Below, piece after piece: positions 32,155-44,400 of a DNA stretch of 64,000 nt. Position 1 is the stretch's first letter; each line of letters begins with the position of its first letter. The notes below the pieces were generated by a model. It saw only the letters and a program-made list of their open reading frames with translations. It was not told where the DNA came from and did not search any database. Made by a program: the position numbers and the translations under genes. Source of the stretch: Astrothelium macrocarpum (taxonomy: Eukaryota > Ascomycota > Dothideomycetes > Trypetheliales > Trypetheliaceae); contig JAGEMR010000098.1 of NCBI GenBank assembly GCA_021030915.1, forward strand, positions 1 through 64,000, written 5' to 3'.

Positions 32155-33300
32155 ATGACTGATGCAGCGTCTAAATCCCTTCTATCCTTCCCTCCCGAAA
32201 CCTTCGCCGCTCTTTCTCCGTCTGCATATCTCCTCGCGCATCTTAAACCCAGCTCGTCAAAAACACCCTCACTCCGCCCTAACCAACGCACCCCTGCGTC
32301 ATTTCGCGCACCGAACATTAATACCGGCTCCCTAACGCATGCAAATGGCAGTGCGGTTGTGCGATTAGGTGGCACAGCCGTTGTTTGTGGCATCCGTGGC
32401 GAAATTCTCAAGGTAGACGATATCCCGCACCCGTATAACGACCTTACAAAGAAGCCTGACGGAGTAGTCGATGAACAATCAAATGATACTACGGTTCAGG
32501 ATCTAGGGCTGCTGGTCCCAAATATAGAGCTCTCGACTGGCTGCTCGCCACAACACATCCCCGGAAATGCACCGTCAGCGATTGCACAATCCCTCACACA
32601 TCGTCTCCGGTCATTACTATATGCGTCTCATCTCATTCCGTCTTCAATTTTGAGGATATGGTCACGGCCTACAAATTCTGCTTCAAGTGGCGAAGCGATT
32701 GAGGAAGAAGAGGGGGAAGAAGAGGAGGACGACGACGATGCGACGCCGAAAATAAAGGCATATTGGGCACTGTATGTCGATGTGTTGTTCATCACCCTTG
32801 ACGGTGGAGCCTTTGATGCAGCATGGGGAGCGACAATTGCCGCATTGAGGGACACGAAGCTACCAGAAGCCTGGTGGGATGCGGATAGAGAGATGGTATT
32901 GTGTTCTGATAAAATCAGTGACGCAAAGACGTTGAGCCTACAAGGGTTGCCTATAAGTGTGGGGATCAGGTTATTCACTCCCGGGAAAAGTGGGAGTAGG
33001 AGGAAAATGAGCGGGAAAAGGGGGATCGTGAAGGGCTTCAGCGAGTCGGAAGCGACACATGAGCAAGAGGGCGAAGGGTTAGAGATATGGGTCTTGGCAG
33101 ACACTGATACATTTGAGGAGGAACTTTGTGACGAGCAAGTTTCGGTTGTCATTGATTGCGACAGCGGAATGCCCCGAATACTCAAGCTAGAAAAGAACGG
33201 AGGCAGCGTCGTAGGTATGGCAGAGATGAAGGATATCGTCAGGCTCGCAGAGGCTAGATGGGCAGAGTGGAGCAAATGTTTCGAGGCTTCTCAAAGATGA
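32155..33300 (+). CDS. RRP43: Exosome complex subunit Rrp43 (RNase PH-like)
   Basis: ATG at 32155 (MTDAASKSLLSF...); 381 residues. N-terminal FPPETFAALSPSAYLLAHL with RPNQRTPASFR, then an RNase PH core: GSLTHANGSAVVRLGGTAVVCGI, LLVPNIELSTGCSP, WALYVDVLFITLDGGAFDAAW. An acidic insertion (EEEEGEEEEDDDD) sits at about 185-200. These match Rrp43/EXOSC8, a catalytically inactive ring subunit of the RNA exosome that processes rRNA and degrades RNA in nucleus and cytoplasm. No intron. Confidence 0.85.
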   Translation: MTDAASKSLLSFPPETFAALSPSAYLLAHLKPSSSKTPSLRPNQRTPASFRAPNINTGSLTHANGSAVVRLGGTAVVCGIRGEILKVDDIPHPYNDLTKKPDGVVDEQSNDTTVQDLGLLVPNIELSTGCSPQHIPGNAPSAIAQSLTHRLRSLLYASHLIPSSILRIWSRPTNSASSGEAIEEEEGEEEEDDDDATPKIKAYWALYVDVLFITLDGGAFDAAWGATIAALRDTKLPEAWWDADREMVLCSDKISDAKTLSLQGLPISVGIRLFTPGKSGSRRKMSGKRGIVKGFSESEATHEQEGEGLEIWVLADTDTFEEELCDEQVSVVIDCDSGMPRILKLEKNGGSVVGMAEMKDIVRLAEARWAEWSKCFEASQR

Positions 33301-35431
33301 TGTCCACCAACATTTTTTTTCTTTTGACGCAATATCCCCAGAACTATACAAGGCAGCCACAATGCTCGGGAGACTCCAGCTGTACGGTTTCAAGCTCGCA
33401 TATGCATGCTATTGTTATACTTCAACTGGAAGCAGATATGTAAAGTAGGAGGCGATTGCACGCGCCGTCAGATATCGATGTCGATTAGGCCCCCATGATA
33501 GAAAATTGGCCCGAAAAGGCCAAGATCTTCGATACGTACTGGGCAGGGATTCTATTTCTGGTTCTTTTTCCTGCATTTCTGGAGCATTACACCATGTGAT
33601 GGCCGGGGTATCATTCAAGACATATCCCGATCGCAAGTCTCGCGTGGTCTTATCAATCACTTCACTTTAGCGTAGCCTTCTATCTGGTACGTGTTGAAAA
33701 AGATAAGCACGTGGAGGTGTGGAAAGTGAGACATCGATTGTTTGCAGGTTACACAAAGAAAGAGGGTAGCACAGACGGCCAGAAACTATTGAGAGTGGTT
33801 CGGAAATTTTATTGCTGGCCGAGGCTTGATGGAAGACATTCTCATTCATCAATCGCATAATGTCGGCTCATGCGTTGTTCATAAAAGATTGGCTGGATTG
33901 GAAAATCCGCATGCACAGCAGATTGCGTGCCGTCTACACCGTTCGATGCAAGGGGCACCTTTGCGCTCCTCCAACTAATCAGCCTCCTGTAGACTTAGTT
34001 ACAAAGACAGTCACGTCACCAAGCCATGTCTGCTGTGCCGATATCGATCTTTACTTCAGCGCGGCATCTGGCGAAGGCTGAAAGTCTCGCAAGAATGGTG
34101 TCGAGGTCGCGAAGCCAATCGTTCTGCAAAAACAGGGATAGAAAAGCTTAGAGGGTGCTCATAAATCCTACACGGGCTGGTCCGGCGCCTACACCGGCCG
34201 CTGACTGGATAGTGCCAACACGGCTAATTCAGCACTTCACAGCACCTGCATGACCCTCCCAGACATGTCGTGACGGCTCTTCGCAGCTTGGTTCGTCCTG
34301 GTATTCCTCGGTCGAGGTGTCATCCGAAGTTGCAAATGGTGATCATGTTGCTTCCGTGCAGGAATCACTGGCACTGCCGTTTACTCCGTCCACCGCTTGA
34401 CGGAGTCTTGGTCGAACAAGATATGACCGACGTAAAAATCTCAGTCTTGCTCGTGACGCGGAAGGGTCCTGATAATTTCGCGAGTAGCTGAACAGCTGCA
34501 GCGATCGGAGGCGTTCGTCCCGTCTCGCTGCTGCGACTGCTGAGGTCAATCTGCTCCCCAGGAGATCGCAAACGGCTAGAACAGGTGTTGGTTTGGCTGC
34601 ATCTTTGCACCCAGTGACCCCCGGATCGGTCCTCGACTAGCGCTGGAGGTGTGCTATCCCAATCTGTCCGCTCTCCTTAAGCCGGCACATCTAGAGCTTT
34701 GGGTTTCAACCAATGCTGCTCACCAAGCTGCCGCCGGGGATTTTGTGCCGTAGTGCGCTCAAGTGCGGCGAGTTGAAGCACATTGAAACTGGAAAAGGAG
34801 GCGACTCAATTGAGCCATGTGCCAATTTCCATCACATTGATTATGGGAAAGCACGCTCTGGAAGCTGACGAAGCTCCAAGGGAGTGGATAACCGGCGGTT
34901 CTCTGCATGGTTCCGAAAGCTGCTCATAGGGCAAAGTCCACTCCTGGACCCTTGCATCTTGCAGATTCCATCCTCTCCGCTGTGCATGGGGATCATCGCG
35001 CGCCGTGTCTCACTCTCTCCACTTATCGAATAGTAGCCTATCCTTGCCCATATTTGCCTGTTAGCTATCCCACTCAATTGATCCCCTCCTGCCCTGTTCT
35101 TCTCCACAGTCCTCTTTCTTTGCCACCATCGCATTTCCTTTACTCATACTCGAGGAGGCTGGCATTCCTCTCGCACACGTCTCTGCATTCATCTTTGATA
35201 TCTTTTTTTTTCCCTGTTTATGGAATTGCGAAATCCAGCGCGCATGTTAAAACTCCCGCCCTCGGTATACCCAAACACATGAATCGGACGATACAATAGG
35301 CGCACTGCGCAAAGCGCTACTCGATCTTGCTTCAAGTTTCCGAACTGTGCAACCTCCAGGGTCCAGAAAACTTAATTCTCATTTAAGAAGAAAACACTTA
35401 TTGAGCTGGTCTCAGGTCGATTGTCGCAACA
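33301..35431. other. Intergenic, long upstream region of the ferric reductase gene
   Basis: No gene recognised. From about 35080 to 35230 the plus strand is strongly pyrimidine-rich, a usual mark of fungal core promoters and 5' UTRs. Other frames (33415-33660, 34841-35134 minus, 34907-35299 plus) lack domains. Confidence 0.45.
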
Positions 35432-37981
35432 ATGCCTGCCATAAACGAGATACTTGTCGAGCGTGACACACATGTATTGGGAGATGTGGATACAGCACTA
35501 CTACCAACGCGAGCGGAAATACCTCCTGCGATCCCCGACATCGTCCCTCGCGTTAGCATACCCGTAAACAGTAGCAGTCCACCAGGCCTTATTGCTGCTA
35601 TTGTTCAAGATCCGTGGTCAGCATCTGGCAAATACGCTTTGGGATGGGTATACTTTGGTATAATACTGTTGGTTCTTGCGACTCTCCTCCGATGCTACAA
35701 TCTCTTCACGGACAAGGTGCGGGCTGCGCTTCATCAGGATAACCTGCAGCAATCTTCGAAAACTTCCTCGCCCGACACCGATTATGAGCTCTCTGATATC
35801 TCGACGTCAAGATCAACGGCCAAATTCTTTCCCCGTACCGGGGAAATACCACAGGCTCCGGTAATAGAGTCATCTATTTCTTCCAGCAGGCCGCTGAACA
35901 TGCTGATTGCAGCGTTCCGTTATGTTTTCTATCGCCCAATGCCGGTCATCGTCTATCGGAAGAGATGGAGGCCAATTGTGTTCCCTTCCCTGAGCGTCAT
36001 CTGCATTGTTGCTGCCGGACTCGTATTCAGTGTCCTCTACTGCTTCGTTCCACAACCTCTGTATTTCCAGAGCATGGCCTTCGGTTCCCCACCATTGGCG
36101 ATTCGATCTGGTATGATGGCCGTTGCTCTAATGCCATGGATCATTGCTTTGAGTATGAAGGCGAATATTATCAGCATTATGACAGGAATTGGTCACGAGA
36201 GATTAAATGTGCTGCATCGATGGGCAGCATATTTATGCTTATTCCTTGCCCTGCTCCATACTATTCCATTCTATGTCCAAATGCTCCGAGATCCTGTTGG
36301 ATATGCGACCTGGAGGACATATTTCAATACTCATGGCATCTACATATTCGGAACTGGATTTGCTGCCATTGCACCTCTCATATTCTTATGCATCCATTCC
36401 ATTGCTTCATTGCGCCACTGGGCATATGAGCTTTTCGTCACCACACATGTGCCAGTGTCAATAATCTATCTTGGAATGCTCTTCTGGCATTGCAAGAACT
36501 ACCTGACATCTTGGAATTACCTGTTTGCGACTTTGGCGATCTGGGTAGTTTCTTATCTTATGCGGGTTCTGTACCTCAACTGGACAAGGCCATGGCGGCT
36601 CTCCTGGCTTATCGGAGAAGAATCTGCCGTGACTCTGATGGACGAGAATGCGATCAAAGTGACCATTCCAACCCAAGTAAAATGGAGGCCTGGCCAATAC
36701 GTCTACCTCAGGATGCCAGGCATTTCTGTTTTTGAGAATCATCCCTTCACAATAGCATCACTCTGCAGCGACGACTTTCCCTCCGAGTATGGCGAGGGAT
36801 ACAGAGATATGGTTTTGGTTTTTAAACCTTTCAAAGGATTTACCAAGAAAGTTCTTGAGAGCGCACTTCAGCATGGGCCGTGGCATACCTACCGAGCTTT
36901 CATCGACGGTCCATATGGTGGTATGCGGAGACGATTGGAGGCTTTTGATCATGTCGTGTTGATTGCCGGCGGAAGCGGTATCACTGCTGTAGCAAGTCAA
37001 CTCCTCGACCTTATAAAGCGAATGCGGGACGGGAAAGCAGTCACAAAAAGCGTACAGGTCATTTGGGCCATCAAGCGTCCCGAAACTATGGAGTGGTTCA
37101 AGGAGGAATTGCGAATTTGCCGGGAGTTCGCACCTCCCGATACTGTGCAGTGTCAATTCTATATCACCGCTGCAAAACGTCTAAAGAAGACTGGTGAGCT
37201 TGTATCTGCGCAAACACCTACCCGCCCTATGAGCCACTTCTTCAAGGACAAAGTAAATGATGTCTTTCAAGATATCGCGGAGAAGCGAACGAGCAATATG
37301 TCACAAAAACGCAACTCCGCCTTAATAAGAGATGAAGCTGCCGGTGATCCAGAAAGAGAAAAGGAGCTTCGCAAAGAGAACGAGGATAGCATCACCGCTC
37401 TCCCAAAAGCCCATATCGTACCCGCACGCAGTGGATCAAGAGGCCACCTTGTCCCGCCGCCTCAACAAAATCCCAGTCTACCTCAACACCACACTCCACC
37501 CGAGCTCAAACATCCTCAGCCAGTACGCTCATTCACCGAAAAGCGCAAACAACGCAACCTCTCCCTCGACATTGCCGCCGCCGCGCGCAATAACAGCGCC
37601 ATCGACCAAACCTACGCCGCTCTCACCGAAGGCTCCAACGGCACCCCATCCGGCCAGTCAGCCAATGCAGCACACGGCGGCTTCGACTTCGGTTTCCCTA
37701 GCACGCCAACCGAGTTCCAGAAGAACCTCATGCGCTTCGCCTTCCTGCCTGCAGCAGTCAAGAAGAAGGACGGCTGGAGTACCGAGTACGGTCGGCCTGA
37801 CTTGCCGTACACGCTACGTCAGGCGAGCAAGGAGTTTGGTCGGCGCACGTGCGTGCTTGTGTGCGGACCGCCGTCGATGCGGATTGATGTCAGTCGCACG
37901 GTGGCCGAGCTGCAGTTGGAGGTGCTGAAGGGGAACGGGAAAGAGGAGATTTTCTTGCACGCCGAGAATTATGCGATATGA
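35432..37981 (+). CDS. Ferric reductase transmembrane component (FRE family)
   Basis: 849 residues, no intron. A first transmembrane segment (YALGWVYFGIILLVLATLL) near 70-90, then the ferric-reductase core. Heme-binding His pairs are seen in LHRWAAYLCLFLALLHTIPF (about 259-278) and LRHWAYELFVTTHVP (about 326-340). The FAD site HPFTIAS is at about 436, the NADPH motif IAGGSGITA at about 510, and the terminal VLVCGPPSM at about 808. Moves electrons from cytosolic NADPH through FAD and two hemes to extracellular Fe3+ or Cu2+. A disordered insertion of about 150 residues (590-740) separates the NADPH-binding halves. A NOX identity is less likely given the fungal FRE layout. Confidence 0.92.
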   Translation: MPAINEILVERDTHVLGDVDTALLPTRAEIPPAIPDIVPRVSIPVNSSSPPGLIAAIVQDPWSASGKYALGWVYFGIILLVLATLLRCYNLFTDKVRAALHQDNLQQSSKTSSPDTDYELSDISTSRSTAKFFPRTGEIPQAPVIESSISSSRPLNMLIAAFRYVFYRPMPVIVYRKRWRPIVFPSLSVICIVAAGLVFSVLYCFVPQPLYFQSMAFGSPPLAIRSGMMAVALMPWIIALSMKANIISIMTGIGHERLNVLHRWAAYLCLFLALLHTIPFYVQMLRDPVGYATWRTYFNTHGIYIFGTGFAAIAPLIFLCIHSIASLRHWAYELFVTTHVPVSIIYLGMLFWHCKNYLTSWNYLFATLAIWVVSYLMRVLYLNWTRPWRLSWLIGEESAVTLMDENAIKVTIPTQVKWRPGQYVYLRMPGISVFENHPFTIASLCSDDFPSEYGEGYRDMVLVFKPFKGFTKKVLESALQHGPWHTYRAFIDGPYGGMRRRLEAFDHVVLIAGGSGITAVASQLLDLIKRMRDGKAVTKSVQVIWAIKRPETMEWFKEELRICREFAPPDTVQCQFYITAAKRLKKTGELVSAQTPTRPMSHFFKDKVNDVFQDIAEKRTSNMSQKRNSALIRDEAAGDPEREKELRKENEDSITALPKAHIVPARSGSRGHLVPPPQQNPSLPQHHTPPELKHPQPVRSFTEKRKQRNLSLDIAAAARNNSAIDQTYAALTEGSNGTPSGQSANAAHGGFDFGFPSTPTEFQKNLMRFAFLPAAVKKKDGWSTEYGRPDLPYTLRQASKEFGRRTCVLVCGPPSMRIDVSRTVAELQLEVLKGNGKEEIFLHAENYAI

Positions 37982-38314
37982 TGATTTGGAATGGGAGACT
38001 GCTCATTCGCTTTAAGGATGTCATGTGATATGCATGAATGTGGGATTGATGGCGCCTGTTGAGATGTGCCATGGTAATGTGGGTGGGGCGTTTGGAAGCG
38101 AAGAGATACCACTTTTGCCATTATATTTGTATGTATATTTTATTCGTACTCACTTGTATTTATTCACCTCGAGATCGCAAGAGGCGAGCCTATTATAGCG
38201 CTCTGTTACATTTGAAGAATTGAAATGAAGTCTCACGATTTACATTGACCATTTTCTTTTCCACGTTCGAGGTAATTTCACCCATGTCCTTGAGCCGCCT
38301 CATCCATTAAGTGA
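37982..38314. other. Short intergenic interval, 3' region of the ferric reductase
   Basis: No gene seen. Confidence 0.4.
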
Positions 38315-38563
38315 CTACACGGATCTTTCGTGCGCCGGTCTAGCCTCTACGTCAGCTCTGGAAGCCTGCTGATTTGAGAAGTCGGGCAAGACGCTATGCG
38401 CTCTCCCCAACCTCATAGCCTCCACAGCAATCCTCTTTATTGCATCAAGAAAACACCAATGGTCGGTCGTTTCATACACTCTCTTTCTATTCTCGACTTG
38501 GATATTTAGTGGCTTCCCGTTCGATGGCTTAGGATCGCTACCGAAACCGCCTGCTGTCGGCAT
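38315..38563 (-). CDS. Possible small protein, 82 residues
   Basis: From the ATG at about 38563 (MPTAGGFGSDPKPSNG...) the frame runs to the stop at 38315. It contains LNIQVENRKRVYETTDHW and DAIKRIAVEAMRLGRAH, which read like a real amphipathic helix rather than random translation. The frame is open upstream to 38629, so a 5' exon is possible. No family recognised; weak evidence. Confidence 0.3.
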   Translation of the reverse strand: MPTAGGFGSDPKPSNGKPLNIQVENRKRVYETTDHWCFLDAIKRIAVEAMRLGRAHSVLPDFSNQQASRADVEARPAHERSV

Positions 38564-38629
38564 GACACAAACGACGATCGAACGCACCCCTATCACAAAA
38601 AAGTTCTTGGCTCTTTGATGCCGCTTCAC

Positions 38630-39096
38630 CTCCCGAGATATTGGTTCCTACACCGACCTCTTAATAATTTGGCCCATGACCATCGTCACTGGGTGATTTG
38701 TTGTCGCTGGCGTCGTCCATAGCTCCGCAATCTCCCGTTGCGTCGCAATCCATGTCGTTAACATTAAGCATCAAAGGGATCATCACATCGACTGACAAAA
38801 GAAATTTTACCTCCAAGGCAACAGAAAAGCGCGCCCCAGATCAGTATTCCGAAGCGAGCGGTGAATCATGGAGACATTACTTCCCACTGTGTCGACAGAG
38901 CACGACCAAGCCGATTGCATAGAACACGTTGTGGCTCATATGCATGCGCGCCAACGCAAATCTCATTGGTGTATTTGGCCCTAAATTATCACTGCTAAAT
39001 ACAACATTGTGTTCTCCTGTCTGACCATACTACAGACTAGAACGAAGCAGTCTCCATTCGCCGGATTTTCAACGATGAGCGAATAGATGGCACAGC
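38630..39096. other. Intergenic, no gene recognised
   Basis: A plus-strand frame at 38698-38922 shows no domain. Confidence 0.35.
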
Positions 39097-39654
39097 TCAT
39101 TTTTCTATTGTTGGTTTGCCTTTTCCGGGCTCGTCTGTCTTCTTACCTTTGTAGCCCTCGATCTCCTTCTGCTTCTTGTTTATTGCTTCCTCAACTTCTT
39201 GATTGACTTCTTTTTCTACTCCTGGTGGCACCCTAGAGTCCGGACGCTTAGCTTCTTCAGCGTAGGGCGCCCAAGACTCCTTGTATCTCTCAAGTTCTCG
39301 CTCGGCCCCTTTAAATGAAACGCTAATCTCAATGACGCTCGCCTTGAGATGCTCGGCATGCGTTCGGAACATTCTCACTTTCTCTTGTTGAGGAGTCTCC
39401 TCATGCGGATCCTGGCCCTCCTCATGATCGCGTTCTTTGATAGGCTGGAAATTGTCTGGGCCATTCGACTCGTTACTAGAGTCTAATTCGCTCTCCCGTC
39501 TTGGGAGGAAGTGTGATAGGACATTGCTGAAAAGGCCGACGTCATTGTTGACGTGATCACGCTTGACTTCGCGTTTATCGATGGGCTTTGCCTGCACTGA
39601 TAAAAGAGGTGCAATTGTAGTGAGGAGATGAATCCCGATATTAATTAAATGCAT
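39097..39654 (-). CDS. Small secreted protein with Kex2-type site
   Basis: ATG at 39654, 185 residues. Signal peptide MHLINIGIHLLTTIAPLLSV with cleavage near AQA, followed at once by KPIDKREVKRD, which contains Lys-Arg dibasic sites typical of Kex2 processing. The mature part is highly charged, Glu/Lys-rich, without Cys, and predicted helical (AEHLKASVIEISVSFKGAE, EKEVNQEVEEAINKKQ). No family recognised. A small secreted charged protein; an effector or cell-wall role would be speculation. Confidence 0.6.
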   Translation of the reverse strand: MHLINIGIHLLTTIAPLLSVQAKPIDKREVKRDHVNNDVGLFSNVLSHFLPRRESELDSSNESNGPDNFQPIKERDHEEGQDPHEETPQQEKVRMFRTHAEHLKASVIEISVSFKGAERELERYKESWAPYAEEAKRPDSRVPPGVEKEVNQEVEEAINKKQKEIEGYKGKKTDEPGKGKPTIEK

Positions 39655-41452
39655 GGTTGATGACTGATTTTGGACTGATTCAATCGTTGCCCAAAGCTCG
39701 AACAGCGGAAGAGAAAGGTCTGATGGGCTAAGATAGAGTCCTGCTCCAACGGCTGGGAAATTAAAATGTAGAAAGGCTATGGAAGAAAAACGAACAAGTG
39801 ATGCTGTTGCAATATCTGACTTAAATAAAATTTGGTATGATATCTCGATTTCAATTAATTATGACGCGAATCAACTCTAAGCCAAAACTTTAGAGATCTT
39901 TAGGATGACATCAATGACGACGTAAGATACTATCCATGGTTGGCGCCATTGCAGCGATTTCTTGCTTGTCGATCATATGTGATAGGTTGGATATACTACA
40001 TCTATATTTGACACCGGTCGAACGGTCAATTGATGAAGCTGTCATTTGGTGATCATGCTGATTTACATCGGCACCTAAGTTGCTACTGACTAGGACCTTC
40101 CAGCTACTCAAGTACCGGTGAAATTCTAGGCACTCGCAACAGCTTCATCTTTTTGAATAGACCAAACTACAGATAAGTGAGACTAAGGAATGAGCATTAG
40201 GACCCGTTTATACAAGATCAACAAAGATGGACGAGGAGTTGGACTTTTGAGACCACGTTCGGAGTGTTGTAGAATTATTGCAGCAATAAAATGATGTGGA
40301 ATTTCATAAGCTAATTTGTTTTATGCTTACAAGACCATCGGTCTGTGGGTGCAACCTGGCAAGAATGTCACTCTTGAAGCAATTCCGTACTCAGAGCCAT
40401 GCCACCTTATTTTCAATCCCCGAATACTTCGACACTATGCATGAAACCTTTTCACTTCGATATGAAGCCTTCTTAGCAGTAAGAAGATAAACAAATGAAC
40501 TATTTGCACAGCTTTCTGAAGGCGTCGGACCTTGTTTGGCGGGCGGAATGGTTTCACCACCTCGGAAGCGGCGGTTGCATCCACCGGTGAATCGAGCTCG
40601 AGGGGCTAAATGTTAAAAAACCATATCAGGACACGGTTGAGCATCTGGACTGATAATCCACGAGTGGCCACAAGGCAAATGTGTTCGTCTAAACCTGCGT
40701 CTTGTTCTACGATTGGCATTTTGCTCCTACACTTTCTCCAGTCTCAAAACCGTCTGATATATGTTTCCCGAATCCAGAATTTGATGTTTCGCGGAGACCG
40801 TTCGTTGATGATGAGATTATGGTACAACAAGTCGAAGCTTAAAGACACGTTCGATGCATTAAGATATTTTAGCGTGTGTTGCTACGAAATAGGGCGCTGC
40901 TACTTAGTCGTGACGTTGCAGACACGAAAACTTGCAACATAATATCGCCCCTTAAGATCAGTCGTTTGAAGCGATGATCAGGGCCATCACGCCGGCAAAG
41001 ACGAATCTAGGAAGTCACTAGTGAAGTTTCTCTAAAGCGATAAAGATTACCAGCATTAGTAGCCAAGACTGGACCAAAACTTGTTGTAACGGGAAGTGAT
41101 GGAACTTGCAAAGTTGCTCTAAAAGTTGAGGCTGAAGATCAACCGTCTGTGCGCGGCGCGCGAACTTCCTGCCTCACGAGGGAACTTTTGACTTTTCCCA
41201 ATAAACCATAGTCGAGCGCCTAGGCGCGTCCGTTCGTTACTATGGGTTGGATTCAGCTTGTCTGCTTACACACTTCAGCTCTACAAAACATCTGCGTGTC
41301 GGCTCTTGGAAAACGCCTGCCTGATCGCGTTCTTCTGTGCGCTTCCAAAATGAGGCTTGACCCGGTCAATAAGTATACAGATGAGCTTGACGTACTTGAT
41401 CGATCCTGGTCCCAAACCTACCATCCCACTGCCGGCCTGCTGCTAGCACACG
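39655..41452. other. Intergenic, promoter region of the NLR gene
   Basis: No gene recognised in 1.8 kb. Short frames at 40296-40490, 40610-40942 and 41242-41505 carry no domain. The last overlaps the NLR start in another phase. Confidence 0.45.
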
Positions 41453-44400
41453 ATGTCGACAGAACTTCCAGATCTTCAAGCGGCGTGGCTCGATGCTTGC
41501 GCTGAATTTGAGAAAGCCACCGGGATTGACCTTGCGAGTAAAGCCAAGGGCGGGTCAAATGCTAACTATGGTATTAAGGATAGATTTGATGCTGCGAAGG
41601 CCAAGGACGCCGAAAGCCGTCAAAAGATCAACAAAGCCAAGACGGCAGTGGGTAACACCATGGTGGCTATCGAACGCATTGGTAACGTTGCAGCCCAAGG
41701 CGTGTCTATGGTCTTCGGCAGTCCAGCTACTATCACAATGAGTTGTATCTCATGCCTAATCGATGCTGGTTTTGAGTACAAAAACATTGCTCTCAACATT
41801 GAAGACCTCTTCAGTCGCATTGCAACAACCATGGAACGTTTCCAAATCTATCGCGAATATGAAAAAATTATGGATCCGGCGGTGATTTTTGTGGCGCATA
41901 GGATCTTGATGGCTGTCGTCTCCATTTGCGGGCTGTGCATCAAAATCTTGCACCGCAACAGGCTCAAGAAATTCTTGGGCGTTGCTTTATTCAGCTATGA
42001 TGGAGGAATCAAAGACCAGCTTGATTGTCTGCAATCGCTAGAGTCGCAAGAATTACAAATGAAGGGGACTTTAACTCTTGTCGCCGCGGAGACTAACAAG
42101 CGTAACATCGTTTCTGGTTTTGAAGAGATCAAAGCTACGGAATCTAAGATCGCGAAATCTGTCGGTCAGCTGAATGCCAGCTCGACCGATGAAAAAATCC
42201 TCGATGAATTGAAAGAGAAGCTTGGCGTGGACGATCAAAATTCCAAGGAGGAATTCCGAGCTTGCCAGGACAAATTTGTTTCGGGAACATGCTCATGGCT
42301 CCAAGACGATCCCCAATATCGGGCGTGGTCAAGTGTTGATGAAAGCGAGAGCTCTATATTGATACTTAAGGGCGAGGAAGGCTGTGGAAAATCGTATGCA
42401 TCGTCGGCTATTGTTCGAGATCTCATTGTGCGATATCCGCAGAGTCGGCACGATGCAAGTAGAACATCGGTCGCGTATTACTCCCTTACGCGAGTCGGTA
42501 GGAAAGACGCGCAAAACATGAAATCCAGTCCATCTGTCAGAGATGCGCTAAGATCCTGGGTCTGGCAAATTGTCAACAATGACTTGTTCTATCGCAAGGG
42601 CATCCAAGCGATCTTCAAACAGAGCTCAGATTTGGGAGACCTCAGTGAGTGTTGGCAGGAGCTTATTGTGAAACAGTTGGATAAGGACGTTACCATTTTC
42701 CTTGTGCTTGATGGAACGGACGAACTGGATGATAAAGGCATCTCTGATCTAGCCACGCTACTAAAGGCACTGCCGACAAATCTAGACACTTCAGGTCGTC
42801 TCAGGATTGCTCTAACATCTAGACCCCCGCTCATCCGGAAGCTTGATTCCCAAGCCTTGATAGGCTCTCCAATCATCAATCTCAGGGATAAGAACAGCTC
42901 TGATATTGGGAATTATATCCGAGAAAAGGCCGACATTTTGGCAATCTTCCAAAAGCAAACACCGGAAGTTCAAGAGCTTAAGCGGCGTGTCTGTTCGGGG
43001 CTTGTGGAGGCAATTGACGGTAGCTTTCTTCTAGCCGACATCAAGCTCCGTGAGATTGGTAGTAAATATGATCCAGAAGAGGTTATGCAGATCATTGAAA
43101 GAACGAAGAAGCAGGGCATTAACTTAAACGATTCGATCGTTGAAGATATTCGAGAATGCAACCGCACCCTCAATGCCAGGGAGATCCAAAATCTAAATAC
43201 CCTGCTCCTCTGGATCATCTATGCAGAGTGGAACTTTCAGATCTACGAACTAGAATCGGTCCTCTTCATTCAGCAGGGCAAATCTTCTCTTCAGCCACTT
43301 GTAAATGAGATCAGGGAGAAATTTTCTGCCTTTTTTGGATTGGATAACAAAAAAGATGAACAGTACGTGACCGTAACGCTGAAGCATGACTCAATTGCAG
43401 ACTTCTTCAAAGATATTAGTGAAAGACGTCAGTCACTGGACACGCCAGTCCCTCAGGCCCTAAGCAAAGGAGAAATTCGTATGGTACAGCATTTCATCCA
43501 AAAACTCTGTGAGCAGGAAATATATGATAAGCTTGGGCTCGACGCATTCTTCGACCAAAAACTCTCCCAATCCGATACGAGTGTCCTGGTCGACTGTGAG
43601 AATGCCCAAATTACGATGGCGCTAGGCTGTCTAAAAGTCTTGACCGAAGAACTGCCCAAAGAAGCCGATGGCCTAAAATTGTATGCGACGCGCTACTTGT
43701 ACACTCACCTTAAGCAAATTGATCTCGACAGCACCCTCCCTCATTTAAAGGCAGAGCTTGGGCCGCAACTCGTCAAAATGCTTACCGATAGAGCAACCAT
43801 TCAAAGATCTGAAGAAGACCCCCGTTATGCCTTGTCATACAATGACAATGGGGTTCGCGAAATTTTGCGATTGTTTCGCAGCTCAGCTGTCATGAAAAAG
43901 GTCGCCACATTGGACGGGCAGGGTCGGGAGTGGGTAGAGGCAGTTCTCAACCATGATAAACCTGAGATCGCGCTGCTCGACAACGTTGCTAAGGTAAAAG
44001 CTGAATTGTGGCTCACAGCGGAATATGCGACCAATGTGATGAAGCAATTCTTTTGGCTCTACGGTTATTACAACAAGGTTGGTGTTGTCGGCTTTGAAAT
44101 AGCGTCTAAATTAATAAAATCCCAGAAAAAAATCGTAGAGGAACCAAGTCATAAGAGGCTCGACCGTCCGCCTTCTACCAAAGGCATCGAAATGAGCGAA
44201 GTTCATAACATCTTCCGGATGATCCAGGACGCTGAATGCTCAAAAGAGTCGAAGCCTATCCCACTGCGAAACCTTGGGGTTACATACCGTGAATGCGGGC
44301 ATATTCCCGAATCTATCGATGAATTCAATCGAGCTCTTTCAATCGACGCTAACTGCTTACTTGCTCGTGCAAGTCTCGCCCAAGCCTATGCGCAGGAGGC

